From assembly GCF_900095855.1 (NCBI RefSeq), contig NZ_FMIY01000002.1, positions 1,345,696-1,409,695 on the forward strand: DNA of 64,000 bases. Reading direction: 5' to 3'. Shown here piece after piece: positions 30,287 to 39,681 of the stretch; positions within the stretch are counted from its first letter, which is position 1, and every line of letters begins with the position of its first letter. The position numbers and the translations under genes are program-made. Below the pieces are notes generated by a model. The model was given only the letters and a program-made list of their open reading frames with translations, had not been told where the DNA came from and did no database searches. The DNA comes from Megasphaera coli (GTDB taxonomy: Bacteria; Bacillota; Negativicutes; Veillonellales; Megasphaeraceae).

Positions 30287-33200
30287 TTATCCTTCGGCCG
30301 GAATATGGGAACCGTACACATCGCGATAGTCATTATTTTCCTTATCGTCGTCATTGTTGACACGTACGCGCTCTACCTTGCTTCTGTCATTGTCTTTTCC
30401 GGAAATACGGTCTACACGGATTCGGTCTGCGCGAATCCGGCGCAATTCCGGTTCGAACTCATTCATTGCCTTGTCCATCGTGTCGTCAACAGGAGCTCCG
30501 TTCTTCAATGCCCTGTAAAGGAGCGTCGCAAATTCATACCGTGTCATAGAACGGTCGCCTCCGAAGGTACCGTCAGGATACCCTTGGATAAGGCCGTTGC
30601 CGGCAAGGACGCGAATATACTCATAAGCCCAATGGTTTTCCGGCACATCGGGAAAATCCTTGGTCTTGCTTGTATCCAACAGGCCGAGGACGGCATTCAG
30701 CCGATCGTTCATATCCTCTATCTGTTTGCGAAGCTCTTTGTTGTCGGCCTTCAGATCGACAATTTCCTTGGCCATAGCCACCTTGGAGGTGGATACATGA
30801 TTGCCCTGACCCAGCTTCAGGCTGATACCGGCGTTGACCATGTTTTCACCGCCGCCGAAGCTGCCGCCGACGGACAGCATCGTGTCTTCATTGGGACGGT
30901 AGAAAGCGCCTACCGACACGGCGTTGGCGCCGCGGTAATTGCCGTAACCCGCTGCAAAATCCCACTTGTCGTCCGGATCGAAATCCAGCGGATGGAGAGC
31001 CGCCAATGCCGCCGCTCCCGCGCCGACGCGGTCAAGACGGTTGTCCAGCTTGTTCACTTTGCCGCTGATATTCGTCACATTGTTCGTGATGTTCTGTACG
31101 TCATTCTTTACGGCGTGGAGCTGGCTGCCGTTTACGGCATCCGTCGAAGTGCTGCTGACTTCTCCGGCCGCCACACTCGTGATCTTCTTGCCGCCCGCAT
31201 CGATTCCTGTCGTCGTCATGGACGGGCCGCCGGCGATCGTCACGCCCGTATTGCTGACCTTCGTATTGCCGGTCTTGACGCTGCCGTCACTGCCCAGGTC
31301 GATGTTCTTGGCAAGCTTCAGGTTCAGCTTGCCGTCCTTGGCAATAACGCCGATATTGTTCGCCGAAGCCGTATCCGCTTCACTGACACCGCCGGTGATA
31401 TTGAGCGTTTCGCCCGAATTCTTGGTGACGGGACTGCCCGAATCTCCCGCAAAGGTCAGATTACCGCTTCCGCCGGCACCTACGAGACCGCTTACGTCAA
31501 CTTCATAATTCTTGGACGGATCATTCTGCGTGAATTTGAGCTTCTTCGTTGCCGCATCATACGTGCCGCCTGTCGTATACGTGTCCTTGGAATTAACCGT
31601 ATAGACTGTATGGTTATCGGGGCCGGCAGTCGTCTTATCGACAGTCACATTATCTCCGCCTTTTACTTCCATATTCGCGGCCGTCGTCGCCGTTGACTGA
31701 ACCTGCTTCAGCTGCGCCACATTGACGGCGTCCGTATCCTGCGCACCTGCCGCCACGCCCGTAATCTGACGGGTCACATTGTTTGCCGCATCACCGACGG
31801 AAACGGCCGCCTGTGTGGCCTTCCATGTCGCAGACGCGTCGGACGAAGCCCCGCCGGTCTTGGGATCATAGCCTGCGGCACCGGCTGCGGTAGAAGCTAT
31901 GGAGCCGAAGCCGAGAGCTACACCGCCGGCCGCGGTCACATTGGCATTATGGCCGATGGCTACGGCGTTTGCCACGCTCGTCGTAATGGTGCTGTCTCCG
32001 GAGCCCAGAACGATGCTGTTGTCGGCGTGGTTTGAAAGTTTCCGCTTGTTGCCCATCACGAGAGCATCATCCGTGTCTTCCACCGTGTTTTCGGAGCCGA
32101 TGACGGATACATGATTGACATTAGTCGCCGTATTTTTATAACCGTCGATCATATTGTACTTGCTGACAGCCCCGCTGGTCCCTTTCAGAACGTTGCCCAC
32201 GCCGATGATCTGGGAAGCTTGCGTCCAGTCGGCCGTATTGCCGCCGCCCATAGCCAATGTTGAACCGCCGCCGTCAGAATTCTTCACGGCAGTGCGGAGC
32301 TTGTCGGCCAGATCTTTTGCCGAAGAACCGCCGTCAGACGGCGCGGAAATATTGGTAATGGAGTTGGTAATCTCATTGCCGGCGCCGAAAATCAGGGAAC
32401 CGTTGGAGTTGAATGTCCGGTTCGCCGTGCCGACGATGCTGTTGGCAACACCAGAATAGCTGTTTGAAGACGTTGCAGATTCAACACTGTTCAAGGATCC
32501 CATGACCGTCGCGCCGAAGTTCTGCCCTGCATAGAAAGACCAGTTGCTGCCGTTATATTTTCCGGAAATGATGGAGTACGCACCGTTCACTGTCGAGAAA
32601 GCCCCCTGATTATAGCTGTTCGTTCCCAACGTTGTTGCGTTGACATTGATACCGGTCGCTCTTGTATTGGCGCTATCAATATCTACATCTCCCATCTTAC
32701 CTTTGTAGTTGTGAGTCCCTACCATCAAACTGCCTGTACGGGCAAAGGTATTTTCACCGATGGCAATACCGCCGGCTTCCTTCGACGGATCAGCCGGAAT
32801 GGCAGGATAGCCGCTGAAGGTCGTCTGCCCGAGAGCAAACAGCTTTTCCTGATTGCCGGCCATATTTTCCACGCGGGCATTCTGCCCGATAGCGATGCTG
32901 CCGCCCTGATCAACGTAGTTGTCGATATAAGACTTATTGCCGATAGCAATGTCACCGCTGCCACGGTGACCGTTGCTGTCCTTGATCAGTGCTTCCGTAC
33001 CGATGGCCACGCTGTTATGGCTCATGGTAGATGCCTTGACGCCGGCAGCCAGTGAATTATCTCCCTTGGCTCCGTCATTATTATAGTTGCTTCCGCTGCC
33101 CGTTTCTGTAGACTTGACACTGTAGTAATGTGTCTTCGCAGCATCAGCGGCAGTCTTTACATTTTTCAGCTGTGCCACGTTGACGGCATCCGTATCCTGC

Positions 33201-35716
33201 GTGCCTGCCGCTACGCCCGTAATCTGACGGGTCACATTGTTCGCCGCATCACCGACGGAAACGGCTGCCTGTGTGGCTTTCCATGTGGAAGTAGTCACAG
33301 TGGAGTTGGCTCCCGTTACCGGATCATAGCCTGCAATTCCCTTGTCCACAGAAGCGACGGAACCGCTTCCCAATGCCACACCGCCGGCTTTTTCCACCTT
33401 GGCGTTGTGGCCGACGGACACGGCTTCGGATACGGTCTGTTCCGTTTCATTGTCGGCGGAGCCGATGACCACGCTGTTCGATACGCCGGTCAGTTTATGA
33501 TTGCTGCCGATAACCGTATTTCCCTTGCTGACGGCACCGCCGGTTCCTGTTACCGTATTTTTCGTACCGATAATCTGCGAAGCCTGTGCATAATCCGCCG
33601 TATTCCCGGAGCCCAAAACGGTCAGAGCACCGCCGCCGTTGGCGTTCTTAATAGCCTCGCGGAATTTGTCCGCAACGTCTTTTGCCGAACCCATCGATTT
33701 ATCCGGCATAAACGAGAGCGTGTCGAAGGAATTGGTGATTTCGTTGCCTGCACCCAGCACTACCGTTCCGTTCGTATTGGCCGTGCGGTTGGCCGTGCCG
33801 AGGATACTGTTGGCGACACCGGCATTGGCGCCGGTCGAGCTCTTGGATTCAATCGTGTTCAGCGAGCCGGTTACGGTAGCCCCGAAATTGGCCCATTTAT
33901 CTTTTGTATAATCTCCAGTAACCGCCGTATAAGCGCCGGTCACGGTGGAGAAAGCGCCGAAATTGAAGCTGTTTGTTCCCAGCGTCGTGGAATTCATCTG
34001 CAGGTTGGCGTTGTATATACTGCCGGCTGCAGTGTCCGCCGCGCCCGTATCGATCATCGTGTCGCCGATGGCGCCGCGGTAATTATGGGTCCCTATCATC
34101 AGGCTGCCCGTACGGGCAAAGGCATTTTCCCCGATAGCCACTCCGCCGGCGACCTTCGAGGGATCATCAGGTACACTGGTTCCGTTGGCATCGGCGGTCC
34201 AGCTGACCTGTCCCATCCCCAGTGCCACTTCCGTGGATCCGGTCATATTTCGAACATGAGCCTTCTGCCCCAAAGCGACACTGCCGCCCTGGTTCACGTA
34301 GTTCTCAATGAGAGTGCCGTTGCCGACGGCGACATCGCCGCCGCCGGACTGGTTACCGCCATGGTCCCGTACGTTGGCGTTGCGGCCGATTACGACCATG
34401 TTGGGGGCTACGTTATACGTATCGCCGCTGACATCGGAGGAACCGAGAATAATGCTGTGATCGGACCGGCTGGTAGCGCGGCGGTTGTTCCCGATGACAA
34501 CGATGTCTTCCAGCATATCGCCGGCCGTTCCGCCAACAGTATTTTCAGAACCGATCACGGTCGCATGAGTAACGTGGTGTACGTCATTTTTATAGCCGTT
34601 GATAAAATTATACTTGCTGACAGCCCCGCTGGTTCCTTTCAGCGTGTTGTTCACGCCGATGATCTGAGACGCCTGCACATAATCTGCCGTGTTGCCGGAG
34701 CCCAGGACAGTCAGGGCACCGCCGCCATTGGAATTCTTAATGGCCTCGCGGAATTTGTCCGCAACGGTTTTCGCCGAACTCATTGATTGATCCGGCGTGA
34801 ACGAGATTGTGTCAACGGAATTGGTAATCGCATTTCCCGCACCCAGGACCACAGACCCGTTCGTATTGAACGTGCGGTTGGCCGTGCCGAGGATATTGTT
34901 GGCGACGCCGGCATTGGCGCCGGTCGAGCTCTTGGATTCAATCGTGTTCAGCGAGCCGGTTACGGTAGCCCCAAAATTGGCCCACTTATCCTTTGTATAG
35001 TCGCCGGTAACCGCCGTATAGGCGCCGGTTACGGTGGAGAAAGCGCCGAAATTGAAGCTGTTTGTTCCCAGCGTCGTGGAATTCATCTGCAGATTGGCGT
35101 TATGCATACTGCCGGCGGCACTGTCCGCCGCACCCGTATCGATTGTCGTGTCACCGATGACGCCGCGGTAATTATGGGCTCCTATCATCAGGCTGCCCGA
35201 ACGGGCATAAGAATTTTCGCCGATAGCAATACCGCCCGCCAAATTGGAGGGGGCAGCAGGCAGACTGCCGTTAAGCGCGGTCTGTCCCATCAGCATGGAT
35301 CTTTCCGTGGAGCCGAACATATTTTGTACATGCGCCTTTTGTCCGAAAACAATGCTGCCGCCTTGGTTTAAATAATTTTCGATAAGCGAATTGTTTCCAA
35401 TCGCGATCTCACCTTCAGCTGTAGACGGAATGCCGCCGTGCATCCGCATATGCGCATCCTTGCCGATAGCGATACTCGTATCTCTTGAGGCATTGCTGCC
35501 GGTACCTATCGCCACGCCCGGACCTTCGCCGGCAGGATTTGTCGCCGGTGTTGCCAGTGCGGTGCCGCCAATACAAAGACAAGCAACCAAAGCTGCCAGC
35601 ATCGTTTTATGTTGTCCCGAAACAGCGGTACTGTGTGCATAACGGGAAACCAACTCCGAAACGACAACGTAGCGACCTTTTGCATTGCTCCAGATAACCT
35701 TGTAAATTCGATTCAT
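30287..35716 (-). CDS. trimeric autotransporter adhesin with C-terminal SLH domain
   Basis: An 1809-residue surface protein. Residues 1-55 are an extended signal peptide of the ESPR type (MNRIYKVIWSNAKGRYVVVSE, cleavage after GTALA). Residues about 60-1300 are YadA-like head repeats (GxAIGxNA-type) with near-duplicate cassettes and two stalk-like segments carrying the VSVGDAANNVTRQITGVAAG motif, where the neck-type DAVNVAQLK occurs. A glycine-rich stalk leads to the YadA anchor (about 1568-1640), then a coiled coil (about 1641-1687), one SLH domain (1688-1737, FPDVPENHWAYEYI) and a charged tail. The barrel would sit in the outer membrane and the SLH domain would reach the peptidoglycan. Host or surface adhesion is the likely role. 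Confidence 0.93.
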   Translation of the reverse strand: MNRIYKVIWSNAKGRYVVVSELVSRYAHSTAVSGQHKTMLAALVACLCIGGTALATPATNPAGEGPGVAIGTGSNASRDTSIAIGKDAHMRMHGGIPSTAEGEIAIGNNSLIENYLNQGGSIVFGQKAHVQNMFGSTERSMLMGQTALNGSLPAAPSNLAGGIAIGENSYARSGSLMIGAHNYRGVIGDTTIDTGAADSAAGSMHNANLQMNSTTLGTNSFNFGAFSTVTGAYTAVTGDYTKDKWANFGATVTGSLNTIESKSSTGANAGVANNILGTANRTFNTNGSVVLGAGNAITNSVDTISFTPDQSMSSAKTVADKFREAIKNSNGGGALTVLGSGNTADYVQASQIIGVNNTLKGTSGAVSKYNFINGYKNDVHHVTHATVIGSENTVGGTAGDMLEDIVVIGNNRRATSRSDHSIILGSSDVSGDTYNVAPNMVVIGRNANVRDHGGNQSGGGDVAVGNGTLIENYVNQGGSVALGQKAHVRNMTGSTEVALGMGQVSWTADANGTSVPDDPSKVAGGVAIGENAFARTGSLMIGTHNYRGAIGDTMIDTGAADTAAGSIYNANLQMNSTTLGTNSFNFGAFSTVTGAYTAVTGDYTKDKWANFGATVTGSLNTIESKSSTGANAGVANSILGTANRTANTNGTVVLGAGNEITNSFDTLSFMPDKSMGSAKDVADKFREAIKNANGGGALTVLGSGNTADYAQASQIIGTKNTVTGTGGAVSKGNTVIGSNHKLTGVSNSVVIGSADNETEQTVSEAVSVGHNAKVEKAGGVALGSGSVASVDKGIAGYDPVTGANSTVTTSTWKATQAAVSVGDAANNVTRQITGVAAGTQDTDAVNVAQLKNVKTAADAAKTHYYSVKSTETGSGSNYNNDGAKGDNSLAAGVKASTMSHNSVAIGTEALIKDSNGHRGSGDIAIGNKSYIDNYVDQGGSIAIGQNARVENMAGNQEKLFALGQTTFSGYPAIPADPSKEAGGIAIGENTFARTGSLMVGTHNYKGKMGDVDIDSANTRATGINVNATTLGTNSYNQGAFSTVNGAYSIISGKYNGSNWSFYAGQNFGATVMGSLNSVESATSSNSYSGVANSIVGTANRTFNSNGSLIFGAGNEITNSITNISAPSDGGSSAKDLADKLRTAVKNSDGGGSTLAMGGGNTADWTQASQIIGVGNVLKGTSGAVSKYNMIDGYKNTATNVNHVSVIGSENTVEDTDDALVMGNKRKLSNHADNSIVLGSGDSTITTSVANAVAIGHNANVTAAGGVALGFGSIASTAAGAAGYDPKTGGASSDASATWKATQAAVSVGDAANNVTRQITGVAAGAQDTDAVNVAQLKQVQSTATTAANMEVKGGDNVTVDKTTAGPDNHTVYTVNSKDTYTTGGTYDAATKKLKFTQNDPSKNYEVDVSGLVGAGGSGNLTFAGDSGSPVTKNSGETLNITGGVSEADTASANNIGVIAKDGKLNLKLAKNIDLGSDGSVKTGNTKVSNTGVTIAGGPSMTTTGIDAGGKKITSVAAGEVSSTSTDAVNGSQLHAVKNDVQNITNNVTNISGKVNKLDNRLDRVGAGAAALAALHPLDFDPDDKWDFAAGYGNYRGANAVSVGAFYRPNEDTMLSVGGSFGGGENMVNAGISLKLGQGNHVSTSKVAMAKEIVDLKADNKELRKQIEDMNDRLNAVLGLLDTSKTKDFPDVPENHWAYEYIRVLAGNGLIQGYPDGTFGGDRSMTRYEFATLLYRALKNGAPVDDTMDKAMNEFEPELRRIRADRIRVDRISGKDNDRSKVERVRVNNDDDKENNDYRDVYGSHIPAEG
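33639..35219 (-). repeat. internal tandem cassettes of the autotransporter, period 1089 bp
   Basis: DNA at 33639-34130 and at 34728-35219 is near identical, offset by 1089 bp (363 codons). For example the 60 bases starting at 33832 and at 34921 differ at about one position. A third, more diverged copy lies nearer the gene 3' end (about 32200-32900). Such repeats allow recombinational change in adhesin length. Confidence 0.85.
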
Positions 35717-35789
35717 ACGTTCACACTCCTTTTGGTATAATGTTTTTGAATTGACAATATAATGTCTTGACTTTGTGATAACTTCCTAA

Positions 35790-35817
35790 ATTGTATCAAA
35801 AATTTAAAACTTGTCAA
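35790..35817 (-). promoter_or_regulatory. promoter of the autotransporter gene
   Basis: On the minus strand TTGACA (35812-35817) is followed after 16 bases by TACAAT (35790-35795), giving a leader of about 70 bases before the ATG at 35716. An AAAGGAG ribosome site precedes the start. Confidence 0.75.
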
Positions 35818-36083
35818 TAATTAAACAATAATATGTAAGTATTAATTGCTTGATTATAAACTGAAATTGAACGCACAAAACTTTACGGATCGTCTCGTAA
35901 TTATGATTTAGATGTCCAATCGGAATAAGAGCAGGCAGTGTGTCTGTGAGCCGGTCTGCTCGGACAATGTTCAATTTTGAATTGTATTTTATGATAAAAA
36001 ACTAAAAAAGGTGAATAAAATGGCGACTTAGTTTGCTTTATAAGTATAGAGGGGTAATTACAGCATGAGAAAGGAGGGATAGT
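35818..36083. other. AT-rich intergenic region, no gene seen
   Basis: This stretch between divergent genes has stops in all frames and no RNA gene is recognised. It contains an imperfect hairpin near 35928-35964 (GAGCAG paired with CTGCTC) and the strong AGGAGGG site of the next small gene at its end. Confidence 0.5.
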
Positions 36084-36308
36084 ATGCTCGGTTTTTTACG
36101 AACGCTCGACAAGAAGCAGATTATCTACGTTTTGCAGCGCCTCGTTCGCCTTATCTTGCCGCTGCGGCCGTACAGTCTTTGCGGCTGTTCGGCCCGATGT
36201 CCCTGCCCGGCTAATCAAATGGCGCGCATGACGGGTCTTGCTATCGGTGACGAAGTCCACTTTCGCATGGACAATCGCCCCGTAACGGCAACACCTCAAG
36301 GTGCATAA
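36084..36308 (+). CDS. small protein of unknown function
   Basis: A 74-residue frame with a strong AAAGGAGGGA site before its ATG. It has a hydrophobic-basic N terminus (LQRLVRLILPLRP), then CGCSARCPCP with four clustered Cys, and a short polar tail. I do not recognise a family. The strong ribosome site and position ahead of the DUF1659-DUF2922-sigma factor run suggest it is real and co-regulated; the Cys cluster could bind metal. Confidence 0.5.
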   Translation: MLGFLRTLDKKQIIYVLQRLVRLILPLRPYSLCGCSARCPCPANQMARMTGLAIGDEVHFRMDNRPVTATPQGA

Positions 36309-36380
36309 GCACAATTTTGTTGACAGTTTTGTCCTGTGCCCCTCACGGCAGAATTTATAAATTGAATGGAGGATACGAAT

Positions 36381-36593
36381 ATGGCAGATAAAAAGGTAAT
36401 ATCCGGAAAGTTACAGCTCGTCGTCTCTTATGAGGATGGCGGTAAACAAAAAAATCGCAGCCTTTCTTTTTCCGGCGTTAAGGCCGATGCGGAGCCGGCC
36501 GGCTTATGGTCGGCGGCAAACGCGTTGGCGGGCCTTCAGAAAGATCATTTGGACAAGGTAAAAGAAACGGTTCAGTACGAAATCGTCGAATAG
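36381..36593 (+). CDS. DUF1659 domain-containing small protein
   Basis: A 70-residue protein (KVISGKLQLVVSYEDGGKQKNRSLSF) of the DUF1659 type, common in Firmicutes as a small two-strand/helix protein paired with DUF2922. The start at 36381 follows TGGAGG. Function unknown. It is 22 bases from the next gene. Confidence 0.7.
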   Translation: MADKKVISGKLQLVVSYEDGGKQKNRSLSFSGVKADAEPAGLWSAANALAGLQKDHLDKVKETVQYEIVE

Positions 36594-36615
36594 TCTGTAA
36601 CGAGGAGGAATTACG

Positions 36616-36843
36616 ATGAAGACAAAATCGGAAACGAAAACATTAACGCTCATCTTTACCGATGATAAAGGCAAGAAAGTGAATTACGCATTGCAGCGTC
36701 CCAAGGCGGACCTTGACAAGGCTGCTGTCGACGGGGCGGCAAGCGCGGTCATCAGTGCCAACGTCTTCGCTTCTAAGAACGGTGATTTGACGGCCCTTGC
36801 GGCAAGTCAGATTGTAACGCGCAAGGTAGAAGTCTTTGAGTAA
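36616..36843 (+). CDS. DUF2922 domain-containing small protein
   Basis: A 75-residue DUF2922 protein (TLTLIFTDDKGKKVNYALQRPK, then VISANVFASKNGDL). It resembles its DUF1659 neighbour in plan (beta strands, a helix with VDGAASAVISAN, a terminal strand), so the two may form a complex. A GGAGGAA site precedes it. Function unknown. Confidence 0.75.
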   Translation: MKTKSETKTLTLIFTDDKGKKVNYALQRPKADLDKAAVDGAASAVISANVFASKNGDLTALAASQIVTRKVEVFE

Positions 36844-36929
36844 GGCCTGAAACCGGAGCCGGGTGTATGAGCGGCGCAGGCAGCGCCGCTCGTACTCCGT
36901 TCCCGGCAGCAGCGGGGGGAGAAAAATAT

Positions 36930-37538
36930 ATGAAGGAGATGTTCAGTATGCAACATTATGACGAAACCCCGTCCGCAGTTATTTTAGCCCAACAGGGAGA
37001 TATGGCAGCAAAGCAATTATTATTGGATATCTACAAACCGCTCCTTCTGGGCCAAATCCGCAAATACCGGATGTGTTTTCCCTCCTATGAAGATGCTTAT
37101 CAAACGGCGGCCCTTGCCGCCTTGGAATGTATTGCCGCTTTTGATACGTACGGTTCCAAGCCTTTCGGGTACTGTCTCAAGGCGAGTGTCCACAATCGTT
37201 TTCGTGATTACGTGACGAAAAAACGACGTGATGACAGCCGGTTCATACGTTCTGTTCACTTTTTTGATGAAACGGACGGGCGGGATTTGCCCGAACCCGT
37301 TGACAGCGATCCGTATGTACAGCCGGAAACGATGCTTTTATTGAAAGATAACCGTGATCAATTGAAAACTACATTGCAAAAATTGTCGGCAGAAGAAAAA
37401 TGTCTTGTTGCCTGCCGCTTCCGACGCGAATGGACGGAACGGCAAATCGCGTCGGCTTTCGGTTGGAGCCAAGCTAAAGTAAGCCGCCGCCTGCATGCCT
37501 TAGTCTGTCGGCTTTTGTACATGATAAATCAAGCATAG
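36930..37538 (+). CDS. small sigma-70 family RNA polymerase sigma factor
   Basis: A 202-residue sigma factor (a start at 36948 is equally good; both have ribosome sites). Region 2 is at about 20-90 (IRKYRMCFPSYEDAYQTAALAALE then AFDTYGSKPFGYCLKASVHNR), followed by a charged linker and a region 4 helix-turn-helix (ERQIASAFGWSQAKVSRRLHALV). There is no region 1.1, so it is an alternative factor like SigH/ComX types rather than the housekeeping factor. It ends the small-protein run and is followed by a terminator. Targets are unknown. Confidence 0.82.
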   Translation: MKEMFSMQHYDETPSAVILAQQGDMAAKQLLLDIYKPLLLGQIRKYRMCFPSYEDAYQTAALAALECIAAFDTYGSKPFGYCLKASVHNRFRDYVTKKRRDDSRFIRSVHFFDETDGRDLPEPVDSDPYVQPETMLLLKDNRDQLKTTLQKLSAEEKCLVACRFRREWTERQIASAFGWSQAKVSRRLHALVCRLLYMINQA

Positions 37539-37555
37539 CTTAACATGTAACATGT

Positions 37556-37583
37556 CCGGGTAATCTGAGACCAGATTATCCGG
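37556..37583 (+). terminator. terminator of the sigma-factor operon
   Basis: CCGGGTAATCTG and CAGATTATCCGG pair in a 12-bp stem (one G-U) with a 4-base loop, followed by a T/A-rich tail. Confidence 0.8.
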
Positions 37584-37646
37584 ATTTATTATTTTAGCGG
37601 TAAAAGATCGACAATGCCGCCAATCCCCCCTCTCCCTCGTATTACC

Positions 37647-37675
37647 TTGCTATTTTTTGCCCGATGGGCTATAAT
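37647..37675 (+). promoter_or_regulatory. promoter of the SRP RNA gene
   Basis: TTGCTA, 17 bases, then TATAAT (37670-37675); transcription would start near 37682-37690, just at the SRP RNA 5' arm. Confidence 0.85.
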
Positions 37676-37689
37676 TAGCAGGCATATAA

Positions 37690-37828
37690 AAGTGTTGGTG
37701 CGTGGTAGCCTGCCGGGGCTTGTGCAATGGAGACCTATGAACCTCGTCAGGTCCGAGAGGAAGCAGCGATAAGTAGTCATCTTCATGTGCCACAAGGGAA
37801 CCCGGTAAGGCTATCATGCACGAGTGCT
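37690..37828 (+). ncRNA. ffs: signal recognition particle RNA (small bacterial type)
   Basis: The sequence contains the conserved SRP helix 8 core GTCAGGTCCGAGAGGAAGCA followed by GCGATAAG. The ends pair over a long stem: GCGTGGTAGCCTGCCGGG near the start with CCCGGTAAGGCTATCATGC near the end. SRP RNA binds Ffh and targets membrane proteins. The boundaries are set from the terminal pairing and could be off by a few bases. It lies just upstream of dnaX, as in many Firmicutes. Confidence 0.93.
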
Positions 37829-37844
37829 TTTACTTGGCGCAAGG

Positions 37845-37866
37845 GCAGCGATTAGCTGCTTTTTTT
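37845..37866 (+). terminator. intrinsic terminator after SRP RNA
   Basis: GCAGC-GATTA-GCTGC stem-loop followed by seven or more T residues. Confidence 0.88.
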
Positions 37867-37887
37867 CGTATTTGAAAGGGTATATGT

Positions 37888-39657
37888 ATGGCCTATATGG
37901 CGTTGTACCGCAAGTGGCGTCCCCAAGACTTCGACGATGTCGTCGGACAGGAGCACATTACGGCAACTTTACAACAGGCAATTGAAAAGGACAAGGTAGC
38001 CCACGCTTACCTCTTCTCGGGGCCCCGCGGCACGGGCAAGACGAGTACGGCCAAGATTTTTGCCAAGGCCGTGAACTGCGTCCACGGTCCGACGGCGCAC
38101 CCCTGCAACGACTGCGGCGTATGCCGTCACATTACAAGCGGCGAGTCGTTGGACGTGGCAGAAATCGACGCCGCGTCGAACCGCAGCATCGAAGACATTC
38201 GCCAGCTTCGCGAGACGGTGAAGTTCATGCCTGCGGAAGGGCGGCGTAAGATATACATTATCGACGAAGTCCACATGCTGACGACGGAAGCCTTCAATGC
38301 TCTGCTGAAGACATTGGAAGAGCCGCCGGCCCATGTCGTCTTTATCTTGGCGACGACCGAAGCCGAGCGGATTCCCATGACCATTCTTTCGCGCTGCCAG
38401 CGCTACGAGTTTCGGCGCCTGACGAGTACCGATATCGGTGAACGCCTCCTCTACGTGGCGGAGCGGGAAAATATCGACCTGACGGCGGGGGCTGCCCATA
38501 TCATGGCCGTACAGGCAGACGGCGGTATGCGTGACGCTTTGAGTTATCTCGACCAGTGCGCCGGCACGGGTGCCGACGTCGTTGACGAAGCTCTCGTACG
38601 CTCCCTCTTCGGTCTCGTCGGCAAGGACTGGCTCTTCTCCATGGCCGCCGCCCTCTTTGCGGGGCGGAACGGAGACCTCATCAAGGGTGTTGACGATGTT
38701 ATCGCTATGGGCAAGGAGCCGCAAATGTTCCTGACGGAGCTCATTACGCATTTGCGTGCTCTTTTGCTCTGCAAGGCGGCACCCGGTACGGATACGCTCT
38801 CGGCCTATGCCGATTCGGACACGGAACTGCGTGTCCAGGCGGAAGCCGTCCCGACGGGCCGCATCTTTGCCGTCCTCAATATCCTCCAGGAAGCGCTCCT
38901 GCGGGTTAAAAACTCACCCTTACCGCGTATTGCGGCGGAGACGGGTCTTCTCATGGCGGCTCGTGTTCGGACTGCCGACGGCGACGACCTTACGGCGCGC
39001 GTGAAAGAGTTGGAAGAACGGGTGTATGCCGTGCCGGCTGCACCTGTGCCGTCGGCAAAACAGGCCGAAACAGAGCCGGAGCGGCCGGTGAAAGAACCGC
39101 CGCCTCAAGCGGCTGCAGCATCGAAAGCTGCTGCAGATTCTGTGCTGTCTGTGAATGATGCAAGTGCAGCACTTGCCGTACCGGTAACCGAGGTCGTACC
39201 TGCACCGGTGCAGGCGGACTACGCCAGGATTTGGCACGATGTGTGCGCCGTTCTCGACAGGGAGCGGAAGAAAGCCGTTCTCTCCTGCGTCCGCGCCGGC
39301 CGCGTAGCCTACATCGGCGAGACCGAGTTCATCCTGGCCTTAAAGACGGAGTTCATGGTCAAGCGGGCTAACCGGGAAGACTACTATTCCTGCATTGACG
39401 CCGCATTGACGCAGGTCCTCGGTAAAGGATATCATATGCGCGGCTACCTTGAAGGCGACGCGGATCTTGCGGCATACGAAAAAAAAAACGCTGACCTCAC
39501 TGTAGAGACGGCGGCAATTCCCGAAACGGCGAAAAAGACACCGCTTCGGGAAGGAAAGATTTCTCCCGCCGATATACCTGCGGAAGATCGGGAAGTTCTT
39601 TCTCCCCTGCTCAAACAAATAAATGACTTTCATCTATACGTAGAATACAAAGACTAA
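37888..39657 (+). CDS. dnaX: DNA polymerase III subunits gamma and tau
   Basis: A 589-residue clamp-loader ATPase. Walker A is GPRGTGKTSTAKIF (about 45-58), zinc site CNDCGVCRHI with the preceding Cys, Walker B YIIDEVHML, sensor I ATTEAERIP, SRC motif LSRCQRYEF. The C-terminal 200 residues have an Ala/Pro/Glu-rich linker and a tau-specific domain. No obvious slippery site for a gamma frameshift was noticed. It is followed by ybaB and recR. Confidence 0.96.
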   Translation: MAYMALYRKWRPQDFDDVVGQEHITATLQQAIEKDKVAHAYLFSGPRGTGKTSTAKIFAKAVNCVHGPTAHPCNDCGVCRHITSGESLDVAEIDAASNRSIEDIRQLRETVKFMPAEGRRKIYIIDEVHMLTTEAFNALLKTLEEPPAHVVFILATTEAERIPMTILSRCQRYEFRRLTSTDIGERLLYVAERENIDLTAGAAHIMAVQADGGMRDALSYLDQCAGTGADVVDEALVRSLFGLVGKDWLFSMAAALFAGRNGDLIKGVDDVIAMGKEPQMFLTELITHLRALLLCKAAPGTDTLSAYADSDTELRVQAEAVPTGRIFAVLNILQEALLRVKNSPLPRIAAETGLLMAARVRTADGDDLTARVKELEERVYAVPAAPVPSAKQAETEPERPVKEPPPQAAAASKAAADSVLSVNDASAALAVPVTEVVPAPVQADYARIWHDVCAVLDRERKKAVLSCVRAGRVAYIGETEFILALKTEFMVKRANREDYYSCIDAALTQVLGKGYHMRGYLEGDADLAAYEKKNADLTVETAAIPETAKKTPLREGKISPADIPAEDREVLSPLLKQINDFHLYVEYKD

Positions 39658-39681
39658 GTGTACAACAAGGAGGAAACTATA

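Noticed and set aside
33128..34786. A long open frame (552 residues) on the plus strand inside the adhesin gene, and another at 30305-31696
   Set aside because: They lie exactly antisense to the repeat-rich autotransporter, have odd composition and no ribosome site, and follow its third-codon-position bias; they are shadows of the real gene.
33000..35500. Repeats in the adhesin gene considered as a CRISPR array
   Set aside because: The repeats are long, coding and in frame with a period of 1089 bp; there are no short regular repeats with unique spacers.
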